DNA of 19,537 nucleotides from Alphaproteobacteria bacterium UBA3439 (lineage in GTDB: Bacteria > Pseudomonadota > Alphaproteobacteria > Puniceispirillales > Puniceispirillaceae): contig DFSK01000152.1 in NCBI GenBank assembly GCA_002378605.1, positions 1 through 19,537 of the forward strand, written 5' to 3'. Under the pieces are notes generated by a model that made no database searches, was not told the DNA's origin, and saw only the letters and a program-made list of their open reading frames with translations. Of the stretch, positions 1 to 15,414 are shown piece after piece. The stretch's first letter is position 1. Each line of letters begins with the position of its first letter. The position numbers were made by a program, and so were the translations under genes.

Positions 1-20
1 TCAAACTTTTCCTTGGACAT
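1..20 (-). CDS. tuf: Elongation factor Tu, N-terminal fragment (cut by window edge)
   Basis: Only the first seven codons are present (the last one incomplete), reading M-S-K-E-K-F and then a GA- codon, which matches the usual start of bacterial EF-Tu. An AGGAG ribosome binding site lies at 31-35, ten bases before the ATG. The gene starts 29 bases after the fusA stop, on the same strand, as expected for the last gene of the str operon. EF-Tu carries aminoacyl-tRNA to the ribosome as a GTPase. The identification rests on six residues plus position, and position carries most of the weight. No separate promoter or terminator fits in the 29-base gap, so it should be cotranscribed with fusA. Confidence 0.85.
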
Positions 21-49
21 CTTATCTGCTCTCCTGCTCTTTGGTTCGG

Positions 50-2188
50 TTAGGCCATCTTGGCGCGGACTTCATCCGCAACCGCTTGAGGCACTTGTTC
101 GTAATGGTCAAAAGTCATTGAATACTGGGCGCGACCCTGGCTCATTGAGCGCAAAGTGTTGATATAGCCAAACATATTGGCAAGCGGCACCATCGCATCA
201 ATTGCGCGCGCATTGCCACGCTGGTTCATGCCACCGACATTGCCGCGACGGCTGTTCAGGTCACCAATGATATCGCCCATATATTCTTCAGGGGTCAAAA
301 CCTCGACCTTCATGACAGGCTCCAGCAATTTCGGGCTTGCCTTGTTCATGGCTTCGCGGAAAGCAGCACGACCCGCAATCTCAAAGGCCAGAACTGAAGA
401 GTCAACGTCATGGCTTGCGCCGTCAATAAGCTCGGCTTCAAAGTCGATCACAGGGAAACCGGCGATTGTGCCTGTATCCTTTGCCTGATTAATGCCTTTT
501 TCAACACCCGGTACATATTCCTTGGGAACGGATCCGCCAACAACTGAATTGCTGAACTGGAAACCGCCATCAGCCAGAGGCGCAAACCGGATTTTAACCC
601 GTGCGAACTGACCCGAACCACCAGATTGCTTCTTGTGGGTGTAATCAACTTCGACTTCTTTGGTGATGGTCTCGCGATAAGCAACCTGCGGCGCACCAAT
701 ATTGGCTTCGACCTTAAATTCACGCTTTAGACGATCGACCAAGATATCAAGGTGCAATTCGCCCATACCGCGCATAATCGTCTGGCCTGATTCAAAGTCA
801 GTGCTAACCTGGAAAGATGGATCTTCAGCAGCTAGACGCGCTAGGCCTGCACCCATTTTCTCTTGGTCATTCTTTGTCTTAGGCTCAATCGCGATTTCGA
901 TAACCGGATCAGGGAATGTCATTGTCTCAAGAACAACTGGCTTTAGCGGATCGCACAAAGTGTTACCTGTGGTGCTATCTTTCATGCCAGCAAGCGCGAC
1001 AATGTCCCCTGCAAACGCTTCTTCGATTTCTTCCCGGTTGTTTGAGTGCATCATCATCATCCGGCCAACGCGCTCGCGCTTGCCTTTTGTAGAATTGAGC
1101 AGGCTGTCGCCTTTTTTCAAAACGCCCGAATAGATACGAACAAAGGTCAATGAACCGACGAATGGGTCATTCATGATCTTAAAAGCAAGGCCAGAGAACG
1201 GCTCGGCGTCGTTTGCACGCCGCTCAATGTTCCGAGTCTCAGTTGCATCATCTGGCGAAAAGCCAGTGTAGGCAGCAACGTCCAATGGGCCAGGCAAATA
1301 ATCGATAACGCCGTTCAGCAAAGGCTGGACACCCTTGTTTTTGAAAGCCGATCCACACAAGACCGGAACAAAAGACATGTTCAATGTGCCTTTACGGATC
1401 AAACGCTGGATTGTCTCGACATCTGGCTCTTCGCCGTCAAGAAACTTCTCCATGACGTCATCGTCCTGCTCGACGATCAACTCGATCAACTCGGCGCGCA
1501 TTTCAGCGGCTTTGTCGGCAAGCTCTGGACGGATATCATTCAAACGCCAAGTCGCGCCCAGATCTTCCGAATCCCAAACCCATTCCTGCATCGTCACAAG
1601 GTTGATAAGACCAGCGAATTCATTCTCAGCGCCGATTGGCAAATGCACAGGCAAAGGCTGCGCGCCAGTACGGTCTTTGATCATGTTGACACAGTTAAAG
1701 AAATCAGCGCCGATCTTGTCCATTTTATTGACGAAAACGATCCGCGGAACCTTGTACCGGTCAGCCTGACGCCAGACTGTCTCTGTTTGTGGCTCGACAC
1801 CGGCATTCGCATCAAGAACGCAAACGGCGCCATCAAGAACCGCCAGTGAGCGCTCAACTTCAATCGTAAAGTCAACGTGGCCTGGTGTGTCGATGATGTT
1901 AAAGCGGAATTTTGCCGCCTCAGGATCATCACCATGCTCACCCGATGGATCGGTGCCGTTTTCGGTGCGGTACCAGAAACAGGTTGTCGCAGCAGAGGTA
2001 ATGGTAATTCCACGCTCTTGCTCTTGCTCCATCCAATCCATGGTCGCATTGCCGTCATGCACTTCACCGATCTTGTGCGACCGGCCTGTGTAATAAAGAA
2101 TCCGCTCAGTCGCAGTGGTCTTGCCAGCATCAATATGCGCCATGATGCCGAAATTGCGATAACGATCTAAAGTATATTCGCGTGCCAT
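50..2188 (-). CDS. fusA: Elongation factor G (translocation GTPase)
   Basis: The 712-residue product is EF-G, the cytoplasmic GTPase that drives tRNA-mRNA translocation and, with RRF, ribosome recycling. The P-loop AHIDAGKTT lies at residues 17-25, switch I ends in RGITI near 59-63, the G3 motif DTPGH is at 100-104 and the G4 motif NKMD at 154-157. Domains II-V follow with conserved C-terminal segments such as [17 protein letters not shown]. The start is supported by AGGAG nine bases upstream. The protein is somewhat longer than the usual 691-704 residues because of an acidic stretch at about 74-93, between switch I and G3; related lengthening is known in some alphaproteobacteria. It sits 22 bases after rpsG and 29 before tuf, so it is a middle gene of the str operon. 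A divergent EF-G2 is unlikely given this context. Confidence 0.99.
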   Translation of the reverse strand: MAREYTLDRYRNFGIMAHIDAGKTTATERILYYTGRSHKIGEVHDGNATMDWMEQEQERGITITSAATTCFWYRTENGTDPSGEHGDDPEAAKFRFNIIDTPGHVDFTIEVERSLAVLDGAVCVLDANAGVEPQTETVWRQADRYKVPRIVFVNKMDKIGADFFNCVNMIKDRTGAQPLPVHLPIGAENEFAGLINLVTMQEWVWDSEDLGATWRLNDIRPELADKAAEMRAELIELIVEQDDDVMEKFLDGEEPDVETIQRLIRKGTLNMSFVPVLCGSAFKNKGVQPLLNGVIDYLPGPLDVAAYTGFSPDDATETRNIERRANDAEPFSGLAFKIMNDPFVGSLTFVRIYSGVLKKGDSLLNSTKGKRERVGRMMMMHSNNREEIEEAFAGDIVALAGMKDSTTGNTLCDPLKPVVLETMTFPDPVIEIAIEPKTKNDQEKMGAGLARLAAEDPSFQVSTDFESGQTIMRGMGELHLDILVDRLKREFKVEANIGAPQVAYRETITKEVEVDYTHKKQSGGSGQFARVKIRFAPLADGGFQFSNSVVGGSVPKEYVPGVEKGINQAKDTGTIAGFPVIDFEAELIDGASHDVDSSVLAFEIAGRAAFREAMNKASPKLLEPVMKVEVLTPEEYMGDIIGDLNSRRGNVGGMNQRGNARAIDAMVPLANMFGYINTLRSMSQGRAQYSMTFDHYEQVPQAVADEVRAKMA

Positions 2189-2210
2189 GATCTAGCTCCT
2201 ACTAACTCAA

Positions 2211-2693
<483 letters not shown>

Positions 2694-3065
2694 TTACTTA
2701 GGACGCTTGGCGCCATATTTCGAACGACGCTGGCGACGATCACCGACGCCCTGTGTGTCCAAAGTACCGCGAATGATGTGGTAACGCACACCCGGAAGGT
2801 CTTTTACACGACCGCCGCGAATCATCACCACTGAGTGTTCCTGCAGATTATGCCCTTCACCAGGGATATAGCTGGAGACTTCAAACCCATTGGTAAGACG
2901 CACACGGGCGACCTTACGAAGCGCCGAGTTCGGCTTCTTCGGTGTTGTTGTGTACACTCTGGTGCATACGCCACGCTTTTGTGGACATGCTTCCATAGCC
3001 GGAACTTTGGTACGTGCTACCGGACGCTTGCGCCCGTGACGGATCAACTGGTTAATCGTTGGCAT
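2694..3065 (-). CDS. rpsL: 30S ribosomal protein S12
   Basis: The 123-residue product is S12, a decoding-centre protein of the small subunit. The start [13 protein letters not shown] and the conserved [13 protein letters not shown] segment are clear. Lys43 and Lys88, the two positions most often changed in streptomycin-resistant mutants, are both lysine, so the sequence is wild type there. Asp89, the residue that RimO methylthiolates in many bacteria, is present. A GGGG purine run lies five bases before the ATG. It is the first gene of the str operon. A strong promoter candidate and a folded leader of about 190 nt precede it, suggesting control independent of rpoC. Confidence 0.99.
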   Translation of the reverse strand: MPTINQLIRHGRKRPVARTKVPAMEACPQKRGVCTRVYTTTPKKPNSALRKVARVRLTNGFEVSSYIPGEGHNLQEHSVVMIRGGRVKDLPGVRYHIIRGTLDTQGVGDRRQRRSKYGAKRPK

Positions 3066-3114
3066 TCCTGCCCCTTTTTTCTCGACCTAAACGCACAAAA
3101 CGTGCAACAGGGCG

Positions 3115-3143
3115 GTTCTGCTCTAATTAGATATGAGCAGAAC
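3115..3143 (-). promoter_or_regulatory. 9-bp stem-loop in the rpsL leader
   Basis: Perfect inverted repeat GTTCTGCTC (3115-3123) / GAGCAGAAC (3135-3143) around an 11-base AT-rich loop that itself contains CTAATTAG. It ends about 50 nt before the rpsL start codon. No U-tract follows, so it does not look like a terminator. It could be a ribosomal-protein binding site or an RNA-stability element; the sequence alone does not decide. Confidence 0.5.
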
Positions 3144-3203
3144 ACCCATCCTTCTCCGCTGGCGGAGCCTCATTTTCGACACCTAATATTCTGACCTAGC
3201 GTC

Positions 3204-3237
3204 TGGATCGACCACTGTTTTGCAGCAGGGTGATCCA
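3204..3237 (-). promoter_or_regulatory. Bulged 12-bp stem-loop in the rpsL leader
   Basis: On the minus strand TGGATC-ACC-CTG pairs with CAG-GGT-GATCCA, leaving two single-base bulges (3214 and 3210) and an 8-base loop (3218-3225). It begins about 20 nt after the inferred transcription start. Long stems with single-base bulges are common in protein-binding leader RNAs. I do not recognise it as a known leader family. Confidence 0.5.
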
Positions 3238-3262
3238 CCACCTAAGTCCAAAAGGTTGCCGG

Positions 3263-3291
3263 ATACTATTTTTTGCAGGGCGAACGGTCAA
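3263..3291 (-). promoter_or_regulatory. Sigma-70-type promoter for the str operon
   Basis: The minus strand shows TTGACC (3291-3286), exactly 17 bases, then TAGTAT (3268-3263). This is five of six matches at -35 and five of six at -10 with ideal spacing. Transcription would begin near 3256 and give a leader of about 190 nt before rpsL. An A-rich stretch just upstream could act as an UP element. It lies between rpoC and rpsL, where a separate str-operon promoter makes sense. Confidence 0.65.
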
Positions 3292-3333
3292 GCGGTTTTT
3301 ACGCCTTCCCCTCGGTTATCCGCATTTTTTTTC

Positions 3334-3368
3334 ATTCGCCGCCAGATTCACCGTATCTGGCGGCGAAT
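3334..3368 (-). terminator. Perfect 14-bp palindrome after rpoC (atypical terminator or processing hairpin)
   Basis: ATTCGCCGCCAGAT (3334-3347) pairs perfectly with ATCTGGCGGCGAAT (3355-3368) around a 7-base loop, beginning two bases after the rpoC stop codon. In the rpoC transcript it is followed by G and eight A residues instead of a U-run, so it is not a textbook intrinsic terminator. On the plus strand the following bases are T-rich. It may mark the rpoC mRNA 3' end, be an RNase III target, or stop antisense transcription. Confidence 0.5.
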
Positions 3369-3370
3369 TC

Positions 3371-7561
<4,191 letters not shown>

Positions 7562-7573
7562 CTATTTATCTCC

Positions 7574-7587
7574 CCAACATTAGTTGG
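7574..7587 (-). other. Small stem-loop abutting the rpoC ribosome binding site
   Basis: CCAAC (7574-7578) and GTTGG (7583-7587) form a 5-bp stem with a 4-base loop. In the mRNA it ends directly beside the GGAG of rpoC. Such a short stem may be chance, or could tune rpoC translation relative to rpoB. Confidence 0.25.
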
Positions 7588-7656
7588 TGTCGTGTGAGTC
7601 AATTGCGGTTAGGTCAGCCAGACCAGCCCTGATAACAAGGCGGGTCAGATGCCGGT

Positions 7657-11835
<4,179 letters not shown>

Positions 11836-11944
11836 CAGTGATCCCTCGTCAAAATTCCAGCTGCCAGTGACCAAATTCGATTGCCATAGGCGCTTTTTAA
11901 ATGGGTTTCGGCCCGGTTATAAAACCGCCGATTATTAAACGACC

Positions 11945-11976
11945 TTGCACCGGACAGCCGAAACCGCCCGGTGCAA
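11945..11976 (-). promoter_or_regulatory. rplL-rpoB intergenic stem-loop (attenuator or processing site)
   Basis: TTGCACCGG (11945-11953) pairs perfectly with CCGGTGCAA (11968-11976) around a 14-base loop, 38 bases after the rplL stop. Only a weak T-rich stretch (GTTTAATAA) follows on the minus strand. In E. coli the longer rplL-rpoB gap contains a partial attenuator and an RNase III site that lower rpoBC relative to L12; this stem is placed to do the same. A second small hairpin, CGGTT/AACCG, lies at about 11914-11927. Confidence 0.5.
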
Positions 11977-12014
11977 ATATTTTAGACAGCTAAGAAACCA
12001 GCTGTGCTGCCAAG

Positions 12015-12392
12015 TTATTTAACTTCGACAGTTGCGCCAGCTTCTTCAAGCTTTGCTTTGATCTGCTCGGCTTCGTCCTTAGACACGCCTTCTTTAACAG
12101 CCTTTGGTGCGCCTTCAACCAGATCTTTGGCTTCTTTCAGGCCAAGACCAGTGATGGTGCGGACTTCTTTAATGACGTTGATCTTTGAAGCGCCTGCAGA
12201 CGCCAAGATTACATCAAATTCAGTCTTTTCTTCTGCTGCGCCACCGGCGTCACCACCAGCAGGCATTGCAACAGCCATAGGAGCAGCAGCGGCGGAAACG
12301 CCCCACTTCTCTTCTAGCATGGTTGCTAATTCAGCAGCTTCAAGAACTGTCAGGTTAGAAAGGTCTTCTGCGATTTTTGCGATATCAGCCAT
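12015..12392 (-). CDS. rplL: 50S ribosomal protein L7/L12
   Basis: The 125-residue product is the multicopy stalk protein that recruits translational GTPases. It has an N-terminal dimerisation helix pair (residues 1 to about 33), an Ala/Gly-rich hinge (about 34-55) and the globular C-terminal domain containing [21 protein letters not shown] start at 12392 ([10 protein letters not shown]) because GGAG lies six bases before it. An in-frame ATG four codons earlier overlaps that Shine-Dalgarno sequence and is unlikely to be used. The gene lies 39 bases after rplJ, whose product anchors L12 dimers to the ribosome, and translation of both is expected to be governed by the L10 leader. Confidence 0.98.
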   Translation of the reverse strand: MADIAKIAEDLSNLTVLEAAELATMLEEKWGVSAAAAPMAVAMPAGGDAGGAAEEKTEFDVILASAGASKINVIKEVRTITGLGLKEAKDLVEGAPKAVKEGVSKDEAEQIKAKLEEAGATVEVK

Positions 12393-12431
12393 GATATACT
12401 CCATTAAGGCTTGAACTTCTGATTGAGGGCA

Positions 12432-12953
12432 TTATGCCCCTTGCTGCAATTGGTCTTCGCGTGCCTTGATCACACGGGCAACTTTGCCGGCCGGAGCCTG
12501 CGTAACCCGAGCAATTTTGGCTGCCGGAGCTTGGATAAGCCCGACAAGCTTGCCACGCAATTCGTCAAGAGAAGGCAGTGTGGCCAATGCTTCAACGCCA
12601 GCTTTGTCGAGAATTTTCCCGTCCATGCTGCCGCCAACAATGGTCAGCTTTTTGTTTCCCTTGGCATAATCGACGAGGATTTTGGCAGCTGAAACTGGGT
12701 CTTGCGACATACCAACGGCTGTTGGCCCAGTGAACAGGCTGTCAAGATCTTCGAAGCGCGTGCCTTTAAGCGCTAGCTTGGCAATCCGATTTTTGGTTAC
12801 CTTGAAGCCAGCTTCGGCGTCCCGCATTTTTTTGCGCAGGTCACCGCTTTCCGCAACGGTCATACCAACCTGATGCGCCACAACAATTGTTGATGACTCA
12901 TTGAAGGCTGATTGCAGCGTTTCGATCAGTTCGGCTTTTTCTGTTCTATTCAC
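12432..12953 (-). CDS. rplJ: 50S ribosomal protein L10
   Basis: The 173-residue product is L10, which binds 23S rRNA and carries the L12 dimers of the stalk. The RNA-binding N-terminal domain includes the conserved segment FKVTKNRIAKLAL (about 50-62). The C-terminal helix at 141-161 contains two similar units, QAPAAKIARV and QAPAGKVARV, consistent with successive docking sites for L12 dimers as known for this family. GGAG lies eleven bases before the ATG. It is preceded by an L10-type leader RNA, the site at which the L10-L12 complex represses its own synthesis. Confidence 0.98.
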   Translation of the reverse strand: MNRTEKAELIETLQSAFNESSTIVVAHQVGMTVAESGDLRKKMRDAEAGFKVTKNRIAKLALKGTRFEDLDSLFTGPTAVGMSQDPVSAAKILVDYAKGNKKLTIVGGSMDGKILDKAGVEALATLPSLDELRGKLVGLIQAPAAKIARVTQAPAGKVARVIKAREDQLQQGA

Positions 12954-13078
12954 CGATCGTCTCCGCTCTCGTTTGGGCAGTGTGGGCCAACCACGATCTG
13001 CCTTGTTGCAAAATGAACCGACGATTATCGCCAGTCCGCTGGCCTGCCCATAAGAAGTTCAAGCGGTATAATCCACTC

Positions 13079-13147
13079 TTGCTCCCCGTCTATTACGGGT
13101 GATTAAGTCCTGCCGATGGCAGCACCCCCGTAGTCTTGGACAGGTGC
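13079..13147 (-). promoter_or_regulatory. L10 leader (ribosomal protein autoregulatory RNA)
   Basis: In the rplA-rplJ gap the minus strand reads GTCCAAGACTACGGGGGTGC, then a GCCATCGGC stem, GGACTTAAT, and CCCGTAATAGACGGGG. These conserved blocks match what I recall of the L10 leader family upstream of rplJ, where a kink-turn element binds the L10-L12 complex. It ends about 125 nt before the rplJ start. The boundaries are approximate; a covariance-model search would fix them. Confidence 0.85.
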
Positions 13148-13175
13148 GGGGCATTTGCAATTTTGCATTTGCCCC
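13148..13175 (-). other. Stem-loop directly 5' of the L10 leader
   Basis: GGGGCA pairs with TGCCCC, then a 2x2 A-rich internal loop, then TGCAA/TTGCA with a two-base tip. The arms contain a direct repeat of GCAAATGC on the minus strand. It is adjacent to the L10 leader and may extend its fold or insulate it. No U-tract follows. Confidence 0.4.
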
Positions 13176-13178
13176 TAA

Positions 13179-13210
13179 TTTTCAGCCAAACCAATGGTAT
13201 CGGCTGAAAA
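13179..13210 (-). other. Stem-loop after the rplA stop codon
   Basis: TTTTCAGCC (13179-13187) pairs perfectly with GGCTGAAAA (13202-13210), 14 bases downstream of rplA, with an inner ACC/GGT pair in the loop. On the minus strand the hairpin is followed by TTAGGGG, so it is not a standard intrinsic terminator. It could be an attenuation or mRNA-processing site between the L11-L1 and L10-L12 parts of the cluster. Confidence 0.4.
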
Positions 13211-13224
13211 AACTGTGTTCGGCC

Positions 13225-13917
13225 TTATTGTGCGGCCGCATCCTCAACGAACACACCAGCGCTCATTGTTGATGAAATGGTAATCTTTTTCACATACTGG
13301 CCTTTGGCACCAGATGGGCGCGCTTTGCGAACCGCATCGATAAAGGCTGTTGCATTCTCAATGATTTTGGCTTCGTCAAAGCTTGCCTTGCCGATACCGG
13401 CATGAACAACACCGGCTTTTTCGGCACGATACTGAACTTCACCAGCTTTGGCAGCATTCACCGCTGCCGTCACATCGGCAGTTACCGTTCCCAATTTCGG
13501 GTTCGGCATCAAACCGCGTGGGCCAAGCACCTTACCAAGACGACCGACAACACCCATCATATCAGGCGTTGCAATCACCCGGTCAAAGCCTGACTCGCCA
13601 TTCTGGATGGCTTCGGCCAGATCTTCAGCACCAACCAGATCAGCGCCCGCTGCTTTGGCTTCATCAGCCTTGGCATCTTTGGCAAAAACGGCAACGCGCA
13701 TGGTCTTGCCAGTGCCGTTTGGCATAGCAACAACACCGCGAACCATCTGGTCGGCATGACGTGGATCGACGCCGAGATTCATCGCAATTTCGATGGTCTC
13801 GTCAAATTTTGCTTTTGCATTTCCCTTTACCAGAGCCACCGCTTCGGCAAGCCCATAGGCCTTATTCCGGTCAATTGCTGCATAGGCTGCTTTTAAGTTT
13901 TTGCTATTTCTTGCCAT
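13225..13917 (-). CDS. rplA: 50S ribosomal protein L1
   Basis: The 230-residue product is L1, a 23S rRNA-binding protein of the mobile L1 stalk at the E site. In E. coli L1 also represses translation of its own mRNA. The conserved segments PNPKLGTVT and [13 protein letters not shown] are present. The frame is open to 14001, but I choose the ATG at 13917 ([12 protein letters not shown]), which matches the family start and has GGAGG ten bases upstream, inside the end of rplK. The rplK stop is four bases before this ATG, so the two genes are closely coupled. The preceding 28 codons belong to overlapping rplK sequence in another frame. Confidence 0.98.
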   Translation of the reverse strand: MARNSKNLKAAYAAIDRNKAYGLAEAVALVKGNAKAKFDETIEIAMNLGVDPRHADQMVRGVVAMPNGTGKTMRVAVFAKDAKADEAKAAGADLVGAEDLAEAIQNGESGFDRVIATPDMMGVVGRLGKVLGPRGLMPNPKLGTVTADVTAAVNAAKAGEVQYRAEKAGVVHAGIGKASFDEAKIIENATAFIDAVRKARPSGAKGQYVKKITISSTMSAGVFVEDAAAQ

Positions 13918-13921
13918 GTTC

Positions 13922-14353
13922 TTAGCCCTCCACGACTTCGAGGCCCATGGCACGGGCAGATCCCATAACCATTTGCATTGCGCCTTCGACGTCAACTGCA
14001 TTCATATCGCCCATTTTTTGATCGGCAATTTCGCGCACCTGCGCCATTGTAACTTTACCAGCGACCGAACGGCCCGGCTCTTTTGATCCGCTTTTCAGAC
14101 CGGCAGCTTTTTTCAAGAAATAGCTAACCGGCGCTGTTTTTGTGACAAATGAAAACGACTTGTCCTGATACACGGTGATTACGACCGGTACCGGCATGTT
14201 CTTTTCCAGTGAATCTGTTGCAGCGTTAAACGCCTTACAAAATTCCATGATGTTCACACCACGCTGGCCCAATGCCGGCCCAACTGGAGGCGACGGGTTG
14301 GCCGCGCCTGCCGGAATATTCAGCTTGATGTAACCTTGGATCTTCTTTGCCAT
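13922..14353 (-). CDS. rplK: 50S ribosomal protein L11
   Basis: The 143-residue product is L11, which forms the GTPase-associated centre with L10 and 23S rRNA and is needed for RelA activation in E. coli. It has the N-terminal [20 protein letters not shown] segment, in which the proline-rich loop is conserved, and a C-terminal RNA-binding domain ending in [12 protein letters not shown] start at 14353 ([11 protein letters not shown]) because AGGGA lies upstream and the preceding in-frame residues are unlike the family. It is 86 bases downstream of nusG. Confidence 0.98.
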   Translation of the reverse strand: MAKKIQGYIKLNIPAGAANPSPPVGPALGQRGVNIMEFCKAFNAATDSLEKNMPVPVVITVYQDKSFSFVTKTAPVSYFLKKAAGLKSGSKEPGRSVAGKVTMAQVREIADQKMGDMNAVDVEGAMQMVMGSARAMGLEVVEG

Positions 14354-14379
14354 CTTAATGCTTCCCTGACATAGATACA

Positions 14380-14396
14380 GCCTGCCACCGACAGGC
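14380..14396 (-). other. Short stem-loop in the nusG-rplK gap
   Basis: GCCTG (14380-14384) pairs with CAGGC (14392-14396) around a 7-base loop, 26 bases before the rplK ATG. L1 represses the rplK-rplA mRNA in other bacteria through a leader mimic of its rRNA site, and this is the position where such a site would be. The match to that site is not something I can confirm by eye. Confidence 0.25.
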
Positions 14397-14439
14397 GTTA
14401 TGTTCATTTACCGCCCAAAAGGTGCGGCATGTTAAAACT

Positions 14440-14970
14440 TTATATTTTTTCGACCTGACTATATTCCAGTTCAACCGGCGTTGACCGACCAAAGATCGAC
14501 ACCGCCACCTTCAACCGCGCCTTATCATCATCGGCTTCTTCGACATAGCCATTGAATGACGCAAATGGCCCATCAGCCACCCGCACCTGCTCGCCAATAT
14601 CAAAGGTAATAGTCGTACGCGGACGCTCAACACCTTCGCTAACCTGACGGATCAGACGCTCAGCCTCTTTATCGGTGATCGGAATTGGACGGCCTTTTCC
14701 ACCAAGGAAGCCGGTCACGCGCGGCTGGCTTGTCACCATTTGCCACGCTTCGTCACTTAATTCCAATTTCACCAGAATGTAACCCGGGAAAAACTTACGC
14801 TCGCCCTCGACACGGACACCACGTTTAACTTCGACCACATTCTCGGTCGGAACCATGACGTCTTCGATCTGATCTTCCAATCCATGCGTGGCGGCTTGCT
14901 CACGAATAGACTGCGCGACCTTTTTCTCAGATCCTGAGAAGACATGAAGGACATACCAACGCTTGGCCAT
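14440..14970 (-). CDS. nusG: Transcription termination/antitermination factor NusG
   Basis: The 176-residue product has the NusG N-terminal domain (RWYVLHVFSGSEKKVAQSI, and the FFPGYILVKLEL segment) and a C-terminal KOW domain (VRVADGPFASFNGYVEEADD). NusG binds the RNA polymerase clamp to raise processivity and links it to Rho or to ribosomal S10. I start at 14970 (MAKRWYV), the usual family start; the purine run GGGAAAGA lies upstream. An ATG two codons earlier (14976) is equally placed relative to that run and cannot be excluded. It lies 57 bases after secE, the standard pairing. Confidence 0.97.
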   Translation of the reverse strand: MAKRWYVLHVFSGSEKKVAQSIREQAATHGLEDQIEDVMVPTENVVEVKRGVRVEGERKFFPGYILVKLELSDEAWQMVTSQPRVTGFLGGKGRPIPITDKEAERLIRQVSEGVERPRTTITFDIGEQVRVADGPFASFNGYVEEADDDKARLKVAVSIFGRSTPVELEYSQVEKI

Positions 14971-15027
14971 TACCATTCTTTCCCGATGCGATTCGCCAAA
15001 ACGAAACGACAAAAACCCGCTTCGTCC

Positions 15028-15225
15028 TTAACCACCAAGGCCAAGGACAAACTGGACACCATTCGACAAAACCCAATCAACCAGCAGAAAAAACAATGCG
15101 GCGATCGTTGTCATTATAAATACAGTCAATGTAGCAGTGCCGGTTTCACGCCGAGACGCCCAGGAAATCCGGTTGATTTCCTGACGGACCTGTCTAACAA
15201 ATTGTGCGGGCGACACTCTAGCCAT
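15028..15225 (-). CDS. secE: Preprotein translocase subunit SecE
   Basis: The 65-residue product is the short, single-membrane-span form of SecE, which clamps SecY in the inner-membrane Sec translocon. The amphipathic cytoplasmic helix (about residues 9-25, including WASRRE where many homologues have WPxRxE) is followed by a hydrophobic span at about 31-55. I use the ATG at 15225; an upstream in-frame TTG would add only six residues. No strong ribosome binding site is visible, which leaves the start slightly uncertain. It is the first gene of the secE-nusG-ribosomal-RNA polymerase cluster and is followed directly by nusG. Confidence 0.95.
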   Translation of the reverse strand: MARVSPAQFVRQVRQEINRISWASRRETGTATLTVFIMTTIAALFFLLVDWVLSNGVQFVLGLGG

Positions 15226-15414
15226 CGATATCTGCCAATTCAAGTTCTAATTAACCAAGACACGGCAATCAACACCCTACGTTTTCCGTGGGTTTTCGAT
15301 CAGGCTAACGGCCAGCATCTAATGAAATCGATACTGGCAATTTTTACCTTGAAAGGCTGGTCGCACATCCTTGGATGAGGGCTTCTATCAAAACCACCGC
15401 ACGAAGGCAACCAT
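15226..15414 (-). promoter_or_regulatory. Upstream region of secE; promoter not firmly located
   Basis: This gap between the MFS gene and secE should hold the promoter of a highly expressed operon. The best matches are modest: TTGATT-N17-TAGAAC (15272-15244) with a leader of about 20 nt, and TTGCCT-N17-TAGAAG (about 15410-15382). Each matches four of six at both boxes. No terminator with a T-run follows the MFS gene, so read-through from it is possible. Confidence 0.3.

Larger units (their letters stand above)
3066..3370. other. rpoC-rpsL intergenic region (305 bases)
   Basis: No convincing gene lies here; open frames on the plus strand run across it but have no family match or good start signal. 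It holds, in minus-strand order: a perfect 14-bp palindrome just after rpoC, a promoter candidate, a 12-bp bulged stem-loop, a 5-bp stem with a CCAG tetraloop (3154-3167), a 9-bp stem-loop, and a small 4-bp GCAC/GTGC hairpin (3093-3105). A purine-rich stretch then leads to the rpsL ATG. Compared with the 12-29-base gaps in the rest of the str operon it is long and structured, so it is most likely the operon's control region. Confidence 0.75.

Noticed and set aside
11836..11874. Longer rpoB start giving a 1405-residue protein
   Set aside because: The ATG at 11835 has GAGGG at proper spacing and matches the family N-terminus; the extra 13 residues do not.
13918..14001. Longer rplA start adding 28 residues
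   Set aside because: The extension lies inside rplK and reads as non-family sequence; the internal ATG has GGAGG upstream and gives the normal 230-residue L1.
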